Source of the DNA: Synergistaceae bacterium
Lineage (GTDB): Bacteria > Synergistota > Synergistia > Synergistales > Aminobacteriaceae
Reading direction: 5' to 3'
DNA: 64,000 nucleotides
Assembly (NCBI GenBank): GCA_017445405.1
Contig: JAFSUD010000017.1
Span: forward strand, 1-64,000
Shown: piece after piece, positions 8,293-17,271 of the stretch
Position numbering within the stretch: the first letter of the stretch is position 1
Layout of the letters: every line of letters begins with the position of its first letter
Position numbers and translations under genes: made by a program
Notes under the pieces: model-generated
Database searches by the model: none
What the model was told of the DNA's origin: nothing
Seen by the model: only the letters and a program-made list of their open reading frames with translations

Positions 8293-9531
8293 CTATATCT
8301 CTCTGAGTATCACGTTCCGTATCTCGTGCATGGATTTTCCGTGATGCTCTGCAAGTGCCTTCACGTCCTCGTACTCAGGAATACGCCTCAGCGTCTCTCC
8401 GTCAAGCTCCGTCGTCTTCACGTGAATCACCCCGAGACTCGTGCTAACTTCCTCAAGCCTCCAGTTCAGCCTCAGACGGTCAAACTCCCTCAGCCTCACT
8501 CCCTGCGAGGTCGTGTCCTCAAGCACTGCCCTGCACAGCTTCTCCGCATCACCATTCCTGCACAGGCAGCACAGCTTCACTCCCGGGCGGCTCTTCTTCA
8601 TGGCGATGTTCTCCGTCCACACGTCAAGCCCTCCCTCAGCAAACAGCCTCTCAATCACCGGCTCGTAGTCTTGCGGGTTCATGTCGTCGATGTTGCACTC
8701 AATCAGCGTTACGCGCTCATGAACGAGGCCGTCCTTCTCGTGAGCGTTCCCCGCATCCATCAGGAGCACTCGCAGCACGTTGGGCATGTCCTCACTCTCA
8801 CGGTTGCCTAATCCGAAGCCCGACGCAATGATTTTCCCCGCAGGTATCGCGCCGAAGCCGTCAGCGAGCATCTTCACGAGCAGCGCACCAGTAGGCGTTG
8901 TCCTCTCCATCGGCGAGCCAGCAGAGTACACGGGCATTCCGTGAAGCAGGTGCTCAGTTGCAGGAGCGGGCACAGGCAAAATCCCGTGAGCACACTTCAC
9001 CGTTCCCGAGCCGACGTTGATATTCGAGCATAGGACTCTCGGCCAGCCCAGCGCGTCAATCAGAATGAACGAGCCTACTATATCGATAATCGAGTCCACA
9101 GCTCCGACCTCGTGGAAGTGAATCTTGTCGGGTGTAGTCCCGTGAACATGTGCCTCCGCCTCCGCAAGAACCGAGAATGCCCGGAGTGAGGCGACCTTCA
9201 CGCGCTCGGGAAGAGTGCTCGAGGTAATCATCGCCTCAATGTCGGCCAAGTGCCGGTGATGATGGTGATGATATTCATGTTCGTGATCCTCGTGTTCGTG
9301 GTGCGGCTCGTCGTGATGATGCTCATGCGTAAGGTGAACGTCAAAGTTTATCCCTGCTATCCCGTTCTTCGTCGCGTGCTCAATCACAAGCTCGTATTCT
9401 TCAGGGTCAAGCGCAGTGATTTTCCTGATGCCGTCAGTGAGTATCTTTTGGTCGGGTACTAAGTTCAGCAATGCTCCGATGAACATATCGCCAGCAATCC
9501 CAGCAAAGCAGTCTATGTATAACGTCTTCAT
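8293..9531 (-). CDS. larC: Nickel pincer cofactor cyclometallase LarC
   Basis: LarC inserts nickel, using CTP, into the thiolated pyridinium mononucleotide to complete the nickel-pincer cofactor of lactate racemase-type enzymes. The 412-residue protein starts with YIDCFAGIAGDMFIGALL, shows SGTVKCAHGILPVPAPAT in the middle and has a His-rich segment at residues 66-94 (blocks such as HEHHHD and HHHHHRH) that probably binds nickel. It is one uninterrupted frame, not split into LarC1 and LarC2. No larA, larB or larE is nearby. comB begins its stop-to-start neighbourhood only 3 bp upstream, suggesting one transcript with comB and proS. Confidence 0.93.
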   Translation of the reverse strand: MKTLYIDCFAGIAGDMFIGALLNLVPDQKILTDGIRKITALDPEEYELVIEHATKNGIAGINFDVHLTHEHHHDEPHHEHEDHEHEYHHHHHRHLADIEAMITSSTLPERVKVASLRAFSVLAEAEAHVHGTTPDKIHFHEVGAVDSIIDIVGSFILIDALGWPRVLCSNINVGSGTVKCAHGILPVPAPATEHLLHGMPVYSAGSPMERTTPTGALLVKMLADGFGAIPAGKIIASGFGLGNRESEDMPNVLRVLLMDAGNAHEKDGLVHERVTLIECNIDDMNPQDYEPVIERLFAEGGLDVWTENIAMKKSRPGVKLCCLCRNGDAEKLCRAVLEDTTSQGVRLREFDRLRLNWRLEEVSTSLGVIHVKTTELDGETLRRIPEYEDVKALAEHHGKSMHEIRNVILREI

Positions 9532-9534
9532 TTA

Positions 9535-10407
9535 TCAGTCCTTCTTTCTCGTGTAGCTCAATAACTCCTCGAACGGGTCAGGCTTCTTCACAGGCTCGGG
9601 AGGCGTGATTCTCTGAGGCGTAACCTCCTGCGCTTTGGGGTATGGCCGTGCGCTTCCTGAGACACTCCGCAGAATATCGTTCCCGTTCTCCCTCACGAGC
9701 ATAGGCACAACTGTAGATGCGTCCAGCTTGCAGCAAAATATTATGTCGTCGTCAAAGCCTATTTGCGAGAGATACTGAGCATGATTTGACTTCATGATGC
9801 ACTCCAGAAAATCAGCCTCCCTGTTGCGCCAAATATCAAGTGCAATTTTCGCGCTGTCTGTCATGTAGACCTCGCCTCTCGACGAGAACTCCTCGAGGAT
9901 TGCTCCCGCACACAATGTATCCTCCCATGAGGGGCGGCTCTTGCGTCCCGAACACAGAAGGCCTACACGGCTTCCGAGAGTCAGCGCATAGTCAAGACAC
10001 GCCGAGTAATTCCGCAGGCTCGCGGCCAAGACAGGGACTCCTGAAGATGCCGCCTGACACAGTGCGACCGTGCCGTTGGTCGTGGACATGACTCCGCAGT
10101 AGTGCTCCTGAATCAGCCCGTAGTTCAGCTCGACCGGAGAATTGCCCAAGTCGAAGCCCTCAGGAGGAAGTCCGTTTACCTCGCCCATGAGGAGCGGAGA
10201 AGATCCCCTAGCCTTGAGCACCTTCACGAGCATTCTTGCGTCGTCGGGAGTCTTGACGGGGTAAAGCTCAATTCCTCCAAGCTCGAACCAGCGCGTCATC
10301 ACTGTAGTAGCTCTGAGAACGTCAATAACTATCCACACGTCAACTTCCGGCAGATAGTTATCTTCTCCGCACGAGAACACTACATCAGATTCGTAACGTT
10401 CAGGCAT
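9535..10407 (-). CDS. comB: 2-phosphosulfolactate phosphatase family protein
   Basis: ComB removes phosphate from 2-phosphosulfolactate in coenzyme M synthesis. Homologues are widespread in bacteria that make no coenzyme M, so the bacterial substrate is uncertain. Family features are VWIVIDVLRATTVMTRWFELG near the start (first 20 residues: VWIVIDVLRATTVMTRWFEL), MSTTNGTVAL, and GLLCSGRKSRPSWEDTLCAG with acidic metal ligands. The protein has 290 residues with a charged C-terminal tail. It lies 3 bp from both larC and proS in a tight minus-strand run. Confidence 0.85.
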   Translation of the reverse strand: MPERYESDVVFSCGEDNYLPEVDVWIVIDVLRATTVMTRWFELGGIELYPVKTPDDARMLVKVLKARGSSPLLMGEVNGLPPEGFDLGNSPVELNYGLIQEHYCGVMSTTNGTVALCQAASSGVPVLAASLRNYSACLDYALTLGSRVGLLCSGRKSRPSWEDTLCAGAILEEFSSRGEVYMTDSAKIALDIWRNREADFLECIMKSNHAQYLSQIGFDDDIIFCCKLDASTVVPMLVRENGNDILRSVSGSARPYPKAQEVTPQRITPPEPVKKPDPFEELLSYTRKKD

Positions 10408-10410
10408 GAG

Positions 10411-11847
10411 CTAATACGCCTTCGCAAAGATTGTGAGCCTTGCGTTGTCCTGGCCTGTGATGATGCACTTGCCCCTGTTGTCGCCGGGGAGTATGCATCT
10501 CGGGGTCGCGCCTGTCTCCTCACGTATGCGTGTCTCGTCTTCAGGTGTCCCGCCGAAATACGCCCTCACAAATCCGCCCTTCTCCTCAATAATCGCCTTG
10601 AGTTCGTCATAGCTTCCTGCGTCGTGAGTGTTGGCTTCACGGAAGGCTTTTGCGCGCTCGAACATGTTTGCCTGTATGTCGTCGAGGAGCTTCTTCACCG
10701 TTGGGATGACGGCCTCATTCTTCACGTCGAGCTTTTCTCCGGTGTCGCGCCGGACGATCCTCACTGTACCTGTAGCTATGTCCTTCTCGCCTAACTCTAA
10801 CCTCAATGGGACTCCGCGCTGAAGGTGCGCAAAGAATCTGTCGCCCGGCCTCGCGTGAAAATCTGTGTCTACCTTCGTGAACATGCCGCCCAATTCTTCA
10901 TCAAGTTTCGCGGATAACTCTTTAGCTTTCGGGAGGATGTCGTTTGCTGCGACTGACTCGTCTTTCGAGATTGGGAGTATGGCTGCCTTGACGGGAGCTA
11001 TTCTCGGAGGAACAATGAGTCCGTCGTCATCAGAGTGAACCATGATTAACGCACCGATGAGTCGTGTAGACACTCCCCAGCTTGTCGTCCAGCAGTAAGC
11101 TAATTCGCCCTCTCTGTTCTGGTACTGAATCTCGAACGCCTTCGCAAAGTTCTGCCCGAAGAAGTGGCTCGTCCCTGCCTGAAGTGCGCGTGTGTCGCTC
11201 ATCATTGCCTCGCACGTGTATGTAGCAACTGCTCCGGGGAATCTCTCGCCTGCTGTCTTCTCACCTGCCGTTACGGGGATAGCCAGCTCGTTCTCAATTG
11301 TCCGCCGGTAGACTTCGAGCATCCGTAGAGTCTCTTCATGTGCTTCCTGCTCGGTCTCGTGTGCGGTGTGCCCTTCCTGCCAGAGAAATTCTGACGTTCG
11401 GAGGAACAGACGAGGACGCTTCTCCCAGCGCATGACGTTAGCCCACTGGTTGATGAGGACGGGGAGATCTCTCCACGAGTGAATCCACTTGCTGTACATG
11501 TAGCCGATGACTGTCTCAGATGTCGGGCGGACGGCGTAGGGTTCTTCCAGCTCCTCACCGCCTGCGTGAGTAACAGTCGCGCACTCGGGAGCAAAGCCCT
11601 CTACGTGTTCGGCTTCCTTGCGAAGGAACGAGTACGGAATGAGCAGCGGGAAATATGCGTTGACGTGGCCGGTCTTCTTGAACTCTGCATCAAACTTGGC
11701 CTGTACGTTTTCCCAGATTGAGTAGCCTGTGGGACGGATTACCATGCAGCCGCGCACGGGGGCATAATCTGCTAATTCTGCTGCCTTGATTACATCTAAG
11801 TACCACTGTGAATAATTTTCTTTTCTCGGTGTTATATTTCTTGCCAA
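10411..11847 (-). CDS. proS: Prolyl-tRNA synthetase, short archaeal/eukaryotic type
   Basis: Class II synthetase that charges tRNA-Pro. The 478-residue length, without the bacterial editing insertion, marks the archaeal-type form also found in several bacterial phyla. Class II motif 2 appears as VMRWEKRPRLFLRTSEFLWQ and the ATP region as LIGALIMVHSDDDGLIVPP; the protein ends in a conserved KAY-type tail (TIFAKAY). It heads the proS-comB-larC run and follows a PIN toxin gene by 6 bp. The identity is firm. Confidence 0.96.
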   Translation of the reverse strand: MARNITPRKENYSQWYLDVIKAAELADYAPVRGCMVIRPTGYSIWENVQAKFDAEFKKTGHVNAYFPLLIPYSFLRKEAEHVEGFAPECATVTHAGGEELEEPYAVRPTSETVIGYMYSKWIHSWRDLPVLINQWANVMRWEKRPRLFLRTSEFLWQEGHTAHETEQEAHEETLRMLEVYRRTIENELAIPVTAGEKTAGERFPGAVATYTCEAMMSDTRALQAGTSHFFGQNFAKAFEIQYQNREGELAYCWTTSWGVSTRLIGALIMVHSDDDGLIVPPRIAPVKAAILPISKDESVAANDILPKAKELSAKLDEELGGMFTKVDTDFHARPGDRFFAHLQRGVPLRLELGEKDIATGTVRIVRRDTGEKLDVKNEAVIPTVKKLLDDIQANMFERAKAFREANTHDAGSYDELKAIIEEKGGFVRAYFGGTPEDETRIREETGATPRCILPGDNRGKCIITGQDNARLTIFAKAY

Positions 11848-11853
11848 TTTATA

Positions 11854-12255
11854 TTAGTCCTCCTTTGTTGTCTGCCAGAGCGTTTTGACTTCCTCATACT
11901 GAGCGATTTTACCGTCATTGGTTATAAGAGTGAGTTTCTCCTCTATTGCCGTTGCAATAATCACTCTGTCGAACGGGTCGCGGTGTATCAGCGGAAGTTT
12001 CTTGATGCGTTCAAAGTATGGCAGCTCCAGCGGAAGTATAGCAATCTTGTTCTCTGCACACTTGGCTTCAAGCTCGCTCATTGTTATTTCAAGGTCTAGT
12101 TTGCCTGTGCTCTGCTTTATCGCTATCTCCCAGAATGTGGCTATACTGACATACATATGCTCCTCAGTATCTATCAGTTCCCTGATTTCTTCCGGCAGCC
12201 TGTCGCTGGTCTCTATGTACCAGATGAATGCGCAGCTGTCGAGCATGTAATTCAT
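11854..12255 (-). CDS. vapC: PIN-domain ribonuclease toxin (VapC type)
   Basis: VapC toxins are Mg-dependent ribonucleases. The 133-residue protein has the PIN acidic residues in the right order: MLDSCAFIWYI (first Asp), TFWEIAIK (Glu), DPFDRVIIATAI and LITND (C-terminal Asp residues). The start overlaps the upstream antitoxin gene by 4 bp, the usual co-translated arrangement. The RNA target cannot be predicted. Confidence 0.85.
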   Translation of the reverse strand: MNYMLDSCAFIWYIETSDRLPEEIRELIDTEEHMYVSIATFWEIAIKQSTGKLDLEITMSELEAKCAENKIAILPLELPYFERIKKLPLIHRDPFDRVIIATAIEEKLTLITNDGKIAQYEEVKTLWQTTKED

Positions 12256-12557
12256 ACTGCTTCCTCCTGCAATTCCGGCTTCTCCCTGCGCACCTGCTTA
12301 TGTGCCCTCATTGCCTCAAGCACCCGCATTTCTTCTTCTGATACATATTCCAGCGTGTCGTTGAAGTCTTCCGACATCCTGACCTCACCCTTTATCCATC
12401 CTCCCTGACGAATAGGCTTCTTGGCCTTCTTGGTCTTCCCTGATGCTAATTCCTCCTCATATGAACTCCTCAGAAAACGCGCAAACTTTATCAGTTCGGG
12501 AAGGTTTCCAATAGGCACATTTTCTACAGCTTTCTGCACTTCTTCGCGTAACGTCAT
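12252..12557 (-). CDS. vapB: Antitoxin of the PIN-domain module (VapB-like)
   Basis: 101 residues, acidic overall, with an N-terminal helical segment (EEVQKAVENVPIGNLPELIK) resembling DUF2281-type antitoxins and a C-terminal tail (EEEMRVLEAMRAHKQ) that would bind the toxin. The position directly before the PIN gene with a 4-bp overlap supports the call more than the sequence does. Such antitoxins usually repress their own promoter with the toxin. Confidence 0.7.
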   Translation of the reverse strand: MTLREEVQKAVENVPIGNLPELIKFARFLRSSYEEELASGKTKKAKKPIRQGGWIKGEVRMSEDFNDTLEYVSEEEMRVLEAMRAHKQVRREKPELQEEAV

Positions 12558-12578
12558 GATTATTCCTCCTTAATGTCT

Positions 12579-14669
12579 TTACGGCAGAGGGAAGTGATCC
12601 CATATCGGAACGCCGATAAAGAACCCGGCCTTGAACTCGTCAGAGCCATACATCACAGCAAACTTCATGTCGACTAGATTATTCGGGAAGTTCACAGCAA
12701 GCCCTACTTCCCAAGGAGCATCTATCTTGTGCCATTCTTTATCCATCGCATAGCCCCAGCTTGCAAACAATTCGCCCGCAATTACTCCCATCGCTGTCCT
12801 GTTGATGATCCGCCTGAACGCCAAGTTAGTCCAGAACATACGCTCGGCCTCGATAGGGTTACGCGCCACTGAGTACAGCTCCTCCGCTGCTCCCAAATAC
12901 ACAGCATGACTCCTCCGGTTCATGTCCCCCTCCGCAAATCCCGCACGGAAATACGTCCTCCAGTTCTCTGACACTTCCAGCGGCTTAAAGTAGCTCAGCC
13001 TGTAATTTATCTCGTCGAAGTCCGGCCACCATGCATTTATCTTCCACGCATGACCCTTCGTAGGATCGCTCGGCATGTCCAGCGTGTCATACTCCGCCAG
13101 GAACGTAATACCTCCTGAGTCCGTGTCGTCGTTGTCTGACAGCGCATCTCCCTCTATGTGCTCATACGCATAGCCTATCCCTACATTCACATCTCCCCAC
13201 GTGAACAGCTTGCTTATTCCGGCTGCGTACCTGTCCCAATCGCGTATCTTGTCATTCTCTCCGGCGGGTTTCCAGTTCTGCGCACTCAGAGTAAACTGCC
13301 ACGCATCCATAGGCTGGGGAGCTGTCTGGTAGGTCAGATCTATTCCCCACTGGTCGCCGATCTTCGCAACCCCGATTAGTGAGTCATATTCCGAGAAAAT
13401 GCCTCTCGCTTCTCCCTTGAGGTACATCCATCTGTTGGGGTGAATGTTCGTCGTGTAGCCTGATACTCCGACCTTCGTCTCCGGAGACTGCCTCACGTCT
13501 ATTCGCACAAGTACATCACCTGACGCTGTACGGCCAAGCTGATAATCTGCAAGCTCAATTCCTGCTGCCTCAGAGAGCTTCTCCATCATCGCATCAATCT
13601 CTTTAGCGTCTGCCTTCTTCCCGACAAGACGCAATCCTCTCCGCCTCACTAGCTCCTCAAGTTTCGGGGGCAGTCCGTGAACTTCTACGTCGCCGATTAT
13701 GTCGCTAAGATGTCTTTCTTCCTGAAGAGTGAAGAGTGCAGGGCCTTGCGCTGAGAGTGCCTTTATCTCCTCTATCTTCTCCATTGCTGCATCAGCTCCG
13801 AGCGCAATTATCTTCTCTGGGTCGCTGGTGTCGAGCATCCCCAGACCTTCAGTTTTCGGTTGAAGAAGTATATCTGCCGCTGCTCCTTCCTCGTCAGTTG
13901 CTTTCCTCATCAGGATAGTTAATGCCTGATTTACTACATCCATGTAGGAATTTATGCCGTTGAGCATTGTGTCAGAAATATCAACTGCAACTATGGGAAT
14001 GCCCGGGAAAAGTTCGCGCGCTGTGTAGACCGGAAGGTTAGATGTTACTCCTCCGTCAACAAGAAGATGATCATCAATCTGCCACGGCTCGAACAGCATC
14101 GGGATAGACATAGAGGCTCTCATAGCTGCAGCCAGGTTGCCGTACTTGAGGACGACTTTTTCTCCCGTCTTGATGTCCGTAGCTACTGCGGCGTAAGGGA
14201 TGGGCAGGTGATAAAAATCTGTCTCTGTTACGTGGCGCATGAGCTGAGAGAAATATTGATAGAGCTTGTCTCCGGTGAGAATGCCTTTAGGCCCACGCTG
14301 TCCGTCCTGCTTCTTCCATGTAAGGGCAGGAATCGTGCTCGTCTTTGCGCGCCTGTCGTTGCCAGTGAACACGAACATCGGGCCGGTGTTCTCGCTCAGA
14401 AGGCTCGGCAGGTCTAGCTCCTTCAGGATTCTGTGCATGTCCTGAGCCGAATAGCCGGATGCCCTCAGTGCTCCCATGAGTGCTCCCATGCTCGTGCCGA
14501 CTATGCCGACTATGGGGACTCCGTTCAGCTCGAGAGTCTCGATGACTCCCAAGTGCGCAAAACCTTTCGTGCCGCCTCCTGAGAGAACGAGAACTACTCC
14601 TGCTTCTCCGGCAAACGGGCTTAACGCAAACATACATGCTGCCAGTAATGCGCATAATATTTTCTTCAT
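12579..14669 (-). CDS. Patatin-like phospholipase with outer-membrane barrel (PlpD/type Vd-like)
   Basis: A signal peptide covers about residues 1-24. A patatin domain follows, with the oxyanion loop SGGGTKGFAHLG, nucleophile Ser60 in GTSMG and Asp205 in VDGGVTSNLP; both members of the Ser-Asp dyad are present. Residues from about 310 resemble a POTRA-like segment, and the last 300 residues alternate like an Omp85/FhaC-type beta barrel, ending in aromatic residues. In characterised relatives the barrel places the lipase at the outer membrane surface. The 696-residue length fits. The protein implies a diderm envelope. Confidence 0.88.
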   Translation of the reverse strand: MKKILCALLAACMFALSPFAGEAGVVLVLSGGGTKGFAHLGVIETLELNGVPIVGIVGTSMGALMGALRASGYSAQDMHRILKELDLPSLLSENTGPMFVFTGNDRRAKTSTIPALTWKKQDGQRGPKGILTGDKLYQYFSQLMRHVTETDFYHLPIPYAAVATDIKTGEKVVLKYGNLAAAMRASMSIPMLFEPWQIDDHLLVDGGVTSNLPVYTARELFPGIPIVAVDISDTMLNGINSYMDVVNQALTILMRKATDEEGAAADILLQPKTEGLGMLDTSDPEKIIALGADAAMEKIEEIKALSAQGPALFTLQEERHLSDIIGDVEVHGLPPKLEELVRRRGLRLVGKKADAKEIDAMMEKLSEAAGIELADYQLGRTASGDVLVRIDVRQSPETKVGVSGYTTNIHPNRWMYLKGEARGIFSEYDSLIGVAKIGDQWGIDLTYQTAPQPMDAWQFTLSAQNWKPAGENDKIRDWDRYAAGISKLFTWGDVNVGIGYAYEHIEGDALSDNDDTDSGGITFLAEYDTLDMPSDPTKGHAWKINAWWPDFDEINYRLSYFKPLEVSENWRTYFRAGFAEGDMNRRSHAVYLGAAEELYSVARNPIEAERMFWTNLAFRRIINRTAMGVIAGELFASWGYAMDKEWHKIDAPWEVGLAVNFPNNLVDMKFAVMYGSDEFKAGFFIGVPIWDHFPLP

Positions 14670-14692
14670 GAATACTGCTCCTCTCCGTAATG

Positions 14693-14729
14693 TGAAAAAC
14701 GGCTCCGGCCCATTCAGACCAGAACCGTT
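14693..14729 (-). terminator. Terminator after cheX
   Basis: Minus strand: AACGGTTCTGG pairs with CCGGAGCCGTT (one G-T and one mismatch-type pair) around a 10-base loop, followed by TTTTTC. It lies downstream of cheX. Confidence 0.75.
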
Positions 14730-14763
14730 ATATTTTACTAAGTATCAATGTGTGATTTACAGG

Positions 14764-15255
14764 CTAGTCAATCTTGAACGACAGCACAAGATATAATCCT
14801 CCTGAAGGCTGAAGCTCGAACGGCAAAGTAAAGCTCTTCATGCCGTTATCTTCATTCGTTACGTTCTTGATATTCTCTCCGATTATGAGCTGAGGCGGGG
14901 TTACGTCAACTGTCCCTAATGAGCTTTGCACTAGTGCGCGGCCTCCTATCATGTTCGACAATTCGCCGATTACACTCATAGAGACATCTTCACCCAGAAC
15001 CGGAGCAATCATACCGCCTGACATTGCAGAGATGATATTCTCAAAGCCTGCTTTATCGAGCATGATATTTACTGTTCCGCGTGAACCCACACCTACAACA
15101 CCAATCAAGGCAGTTGTGCAGATATTGCCTACTTTGATGCCCTGAGAGACTTTTGACTTATTGAGGGTGATATTCAGCCCTACCTCCCGCCCGACGGACA
15201 GCACTGCCGATGCAAAACTATTCACCAGAGCGACAAGTTTATCCATTCCGGCCAT
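14764..15255 (-). CDS. cheX: CheX/CheC-type chemotaxis phosphatase
   Basis: CheX dephosphorylates CheY-P to reset the flagellar motor signal. The 163-residue protein shows the Glu-x-x-Asn active-site motif in IGELSNMIGGRAL, flanked by the usual hydrophobic beta strands. A stop is soon followed by a clear terminator. A GGAGG site lies upstream of the ATG. Nearby YvyF-like and prepilin peptidase genes also relate to motility or pili, although they are on the other strand. Confidence 0.8.
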   Translation of the reverse strand: MAGMDKLVALVNSFASAVLSVGREVGLNITLNKSKVSQGIKVGNICTTALIGVVGVGSRGTVNIMLDKAGFENIISAMSGGMIAPVLGEDVSMSVIGELSNMIGGRALVQSSLGTVDVTPPQLIIGENIKNVTNEDNGMKSFTLPFELQPSGGLYLVLSFKID

Positions 15256-15320
15256 AAAATACTAATCTCCCTCCTGTAAAATTATGTTTGTGTATTGAGC
15301 TTGCTGTGAAATTTAGCATA

Positions 15321-15782
15321 TTATAACTTATTCCGGCTTATATCTCTATATTTTTTGAGTCCCCTGAGTGCTATTGACCATGCAGCGAGGTCATCAAGTA
15401 CTCTCGCAGGAACTCTCAGCCCCTCAGGAATAAGCCTCATCCAGAAACTTGGCCGATGCAGCTTCCAGTAAAGGCTGCGTGCCTCAAGAGTCGTGTTTCT
15501 CTCGTCAACGCTCACAATATCGATTCCTGGCTTCATGCTCCTCACGCGCTCAGTGAATGCCTTGCTGTGCGTGCCGTCGCCTATGAATATGACCCTGACG
15601 CGGGAGAACATATTACTCTCTGCTTTGCCCTCAAGAGTGAAGGCCGAAGTATCCTCAAAAAATTTGTCCAGCTCGTCAGTACCGAATATCCCCGATAGAA
15701 TCAGGCTGCCTCCCTCATCAGCAAACGCAAAGCCTGTTTTGTCTCTTCCCGGATCTAGTCCGAGAGCTATATCTGTGTGCAT
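15321..15782 (-). CDS. RNase H-fold protein, RuvX/YqgF-like
   Basis: 153 residues with the YqgF/RuvC-type RNase H fold: ALGLDPGRDKTGFAFAD gives the first catalytic Asp, VRVIFIGDGTHS the middle strand and DIVSVDERNTTLEA the second acidic strand, with another Asp in VLDDLAAWSIA. YqgF proteins process the 16S rRNA precursor or resolve recombination intermediates. This one is not a close match to the standard YqgF, so its role is open. Its 5' end, including GGAGA and ATGCACA, is partly repeated just upstream (15783-15892). Confidence 0.6.
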   Translation of the reverse strand: MHTDIALGLDPGRDKTGFAFADEGGSLILSGIFGTDELDKFFEDTSAFTLEGKAESNMFSRVRVIFIGDGTHSKAFTERVRSMKPGIDIVSVDERNTTLEARSLYWKLHRPSFWMRLIPEGLRVPARVLDDLAAWSIALRGLKKYRDISRNKL

Positions 15783-15892
15783 GTCATCATCTCCTCACAG
15801 AATGCCTCATGAACGCAAAGCCTGTGTTGCCACATGTGTGCCTGTCATTCCTCGCGAACGCAAAGCCTGATTTGTGCATGTCGTCGTCTCCT
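15783..15892 (-). repeat. Repeated 5'-end fragments upstream of the RNase H-fold gene
   Basis: On the minus strand GGAGACGACGACATGCACA resembles the ribosome site and start of the gene below (GGAGATGATGACATGCACA), and the phrase CAGGCTTTGCGTT occurs twice here and once inside the gene. The fragment encodes a 30-residue ORF from 15878 that is probably meaningless. It looks like a deleted, decayed duplication of the gene head. Confidence 0.55.
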
Positions 15893-15896
15893 TACG

Positions 15897-16760
15897 CTAA
15901 ACATTCTTTCCGAGTGTCGATTCCCATCTGTCCATCAGCCATAACCATAATTCCGGCCTCTCCCGAATCCATTCGCCTATAACGTCATTACACACCTTCA
16001 GGCTCTCCGTCATGTCATCGCCGAATCCCGGCCTGTCGTTCAGTATCTCCGGCATCTCCACCACATGATGAGCAGGGTTATTCTTGTCCCTCACATAATG
16101 CACAGGAACTATAGCACTCCCGAACTTCCGGGCCAGTTTCACTATTCCGTCATGCGTGCTCGCAGGAAGCCCCAGAAACTCGCTCATTACTCCCTCTCTG
16201 CGTGCGTCTAAGTCCTGCATAATCACAACTATTCCGTTCGCCTTGAGTACCCTGAAGATTTCGCGCATAACTTTATCGCTGTCTATCACGTACATTCCGA
16301 AACTGTTTCTCACGTCTAGGATGAGTTCATTGACCTCCTGCTCCCTCTGGGACGTGAATACTGCATGAAGCGGAAATCCTGCATGTATCACCCTAGCTGC
16401 TGCCATCTCCCAGTTCGCCATGTGCGAGGTCATGAGAAGCACGCCTTTTTCCCGAGACAACGCCGAACGCAGAACTCTCTGACTCTCTTCAGGAAAGCTC
16501 ATCAGCTCCTCAATCTTCCCAAGCATCACTGGCAGCCTCACGAACTCCACAGCAGACATCCCCAGATTCAGGAACGACTCCCTCACTATCTCCCGCGCAA
16601 GAGTTACCCCGACTCCGAGTGCCTTCACGCACTTGGCCTCGCACCTGTCTACTTTCTTCCACAAAACCAGATGCAGAATCCTGCCGATAATCCGGCCAAG
16701 ACAGAGAGCCATTCTGTGAGGCATAATGCGCAGTAACTTCACCAGAATATTAATCGTCAT
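15897..16760 (-). CDS. Lipid A-type lauroyl/lysophospholipid acyltransferase (LpxL/HtrB family)
   Basis: Transfers acyl chains to lipid A or related lipids at the inner membrane. The catalytic H-x4-E motif is seen in TSHMANWEMAA, and the later blocks IVVIMQDLDARREGV and AIVPVHYVRD match the family. An N-terminal amphipathic/transmembrane stretch is present. The ATG at 16760 is chosen because CAGGAGG lies seven bases upstream; an ATG at 16796 has no such site. The product is about 287 residues. It supports a diderm envelope with lipid A. Confidence 0.88.
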   Translation of the reverse strand: MTINILVKLLRIMPHRMALCLGRIIGRILHLVLWKKVDRCEAKCVKALGVGVTLAREIVRESFLNLGMSAVEFVRLPVMLGKIEELMSFPEESQRVLRSALSREKGVLLMTSHMANWEMAAARVIHAGFPLHAVFTSQREQEVNELILDVRNSFGMYVIDSDKVMREIFRVLKANGIVVIMQDLDARREGVMSEFLGLPASTHDGIVKLARKFGSAIVPVHYVRDKNNPAHHVVEMPEILNDRPGFGDDMTESLKVCNDVIGEWIRERPELWLWLMDRWESTLGKNV

Positions 16761-16820
16761 CAATTCCTCCTGTATATCGTGTAAAATTATCATCACAATT
16801 TTTCATAGGAGTGATTATAT

Positions 16821-17216
16821 TTGTATTCGTTATCCATATGCAAACTATGCGGGAAAATTTTTGACCCCTTCTCCGTTACCGTAGACAGAGGCGCGTGTTC
16901 AGAGTGCCTAGCCAAGCTCGAGGACATGTACGCAAAAGTTCACAGCTACATCCGCGACAGTGATGACGAAGACAGGTTCAGTCCTGCCAAAATCGCAGAA
17001 GTTACTATGCTCAGTCTTGACAACATCAAGCTGTTATTCAGCATGGGATACATTGAGCGGGACATGCAGACCTGGCACAGCAAGCCTTCAGAACGTGCGG
17101 AGCTTGCAAAAGAGTTCAAGCGTGAGGTCGATCACATGATAGAGAAATACAAGCTCACGACATACGGCGGGAAAGTCTATAAGCGTAAAAGTACTTACGG
17201 GGGGGGGGGGCTATAA
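16821..17216 (+). CDS. YvyF-like zinc-ribbon protein with poly-G 3' end
   Basis: 131 residues from TTG (AGGAG about nine bases upstream). CKLCGKIFDP and CSECLAKLEDMY form a four-Cys zinc ribbon, followed by a helix-turn-helix-like part (SPAKIAEVTMLSLDNIKLLF) and a basic tail. This order resembles the YvyF/TIGR03826 proteins of flagellar operons. A paralogue follows at 17272. The last codons contain twelve consecutive G, so the encoded tail (TYGGGGL) depends on tract length and would change frame with slippage. The role is inferred only from similarity. Confidence 0.65.
   Translation: MYSLSICKLCGKIFDPFSVTVDRGACSECLAKLEDMYAKVHSYIRDSDDEDRFSPAKIAEVTMLSLDNIKLLFSMGYIERDMQTWHSKPSERAELAKEFKREVDHMIEKYKLTTYGGKVYKRKSTYGGGGL
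17199..17210. repeat. Poly-G tract (12 G)
   Basis: Twelve consecutive G in the last codons of the YvyF-like gene. Slippage by one base would extend the C-terminus in another frame. Confidence 0.85.
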
Positions 17217-17271
17217 CACTTTGACGCATTCCGGCTTAACTACTTTGTAACGTTTAGAGGAGGAATTATTG

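Noticed and set aside
8233-8811. Long plus-strand frame opposite larC
   Set aside because: Antisense shadow of larC, no ribosome site or family resemblance; same reasoning for the long frames opposite proS (10102-10794), rfbB, the helicase and the carrier genes.
9240-9330. Low-complexity repeat in larC as a simple-sequence repeat array
   Set aside because: It is the codon pattern of the His-rich nickel-binding segment, not an independent repeat.
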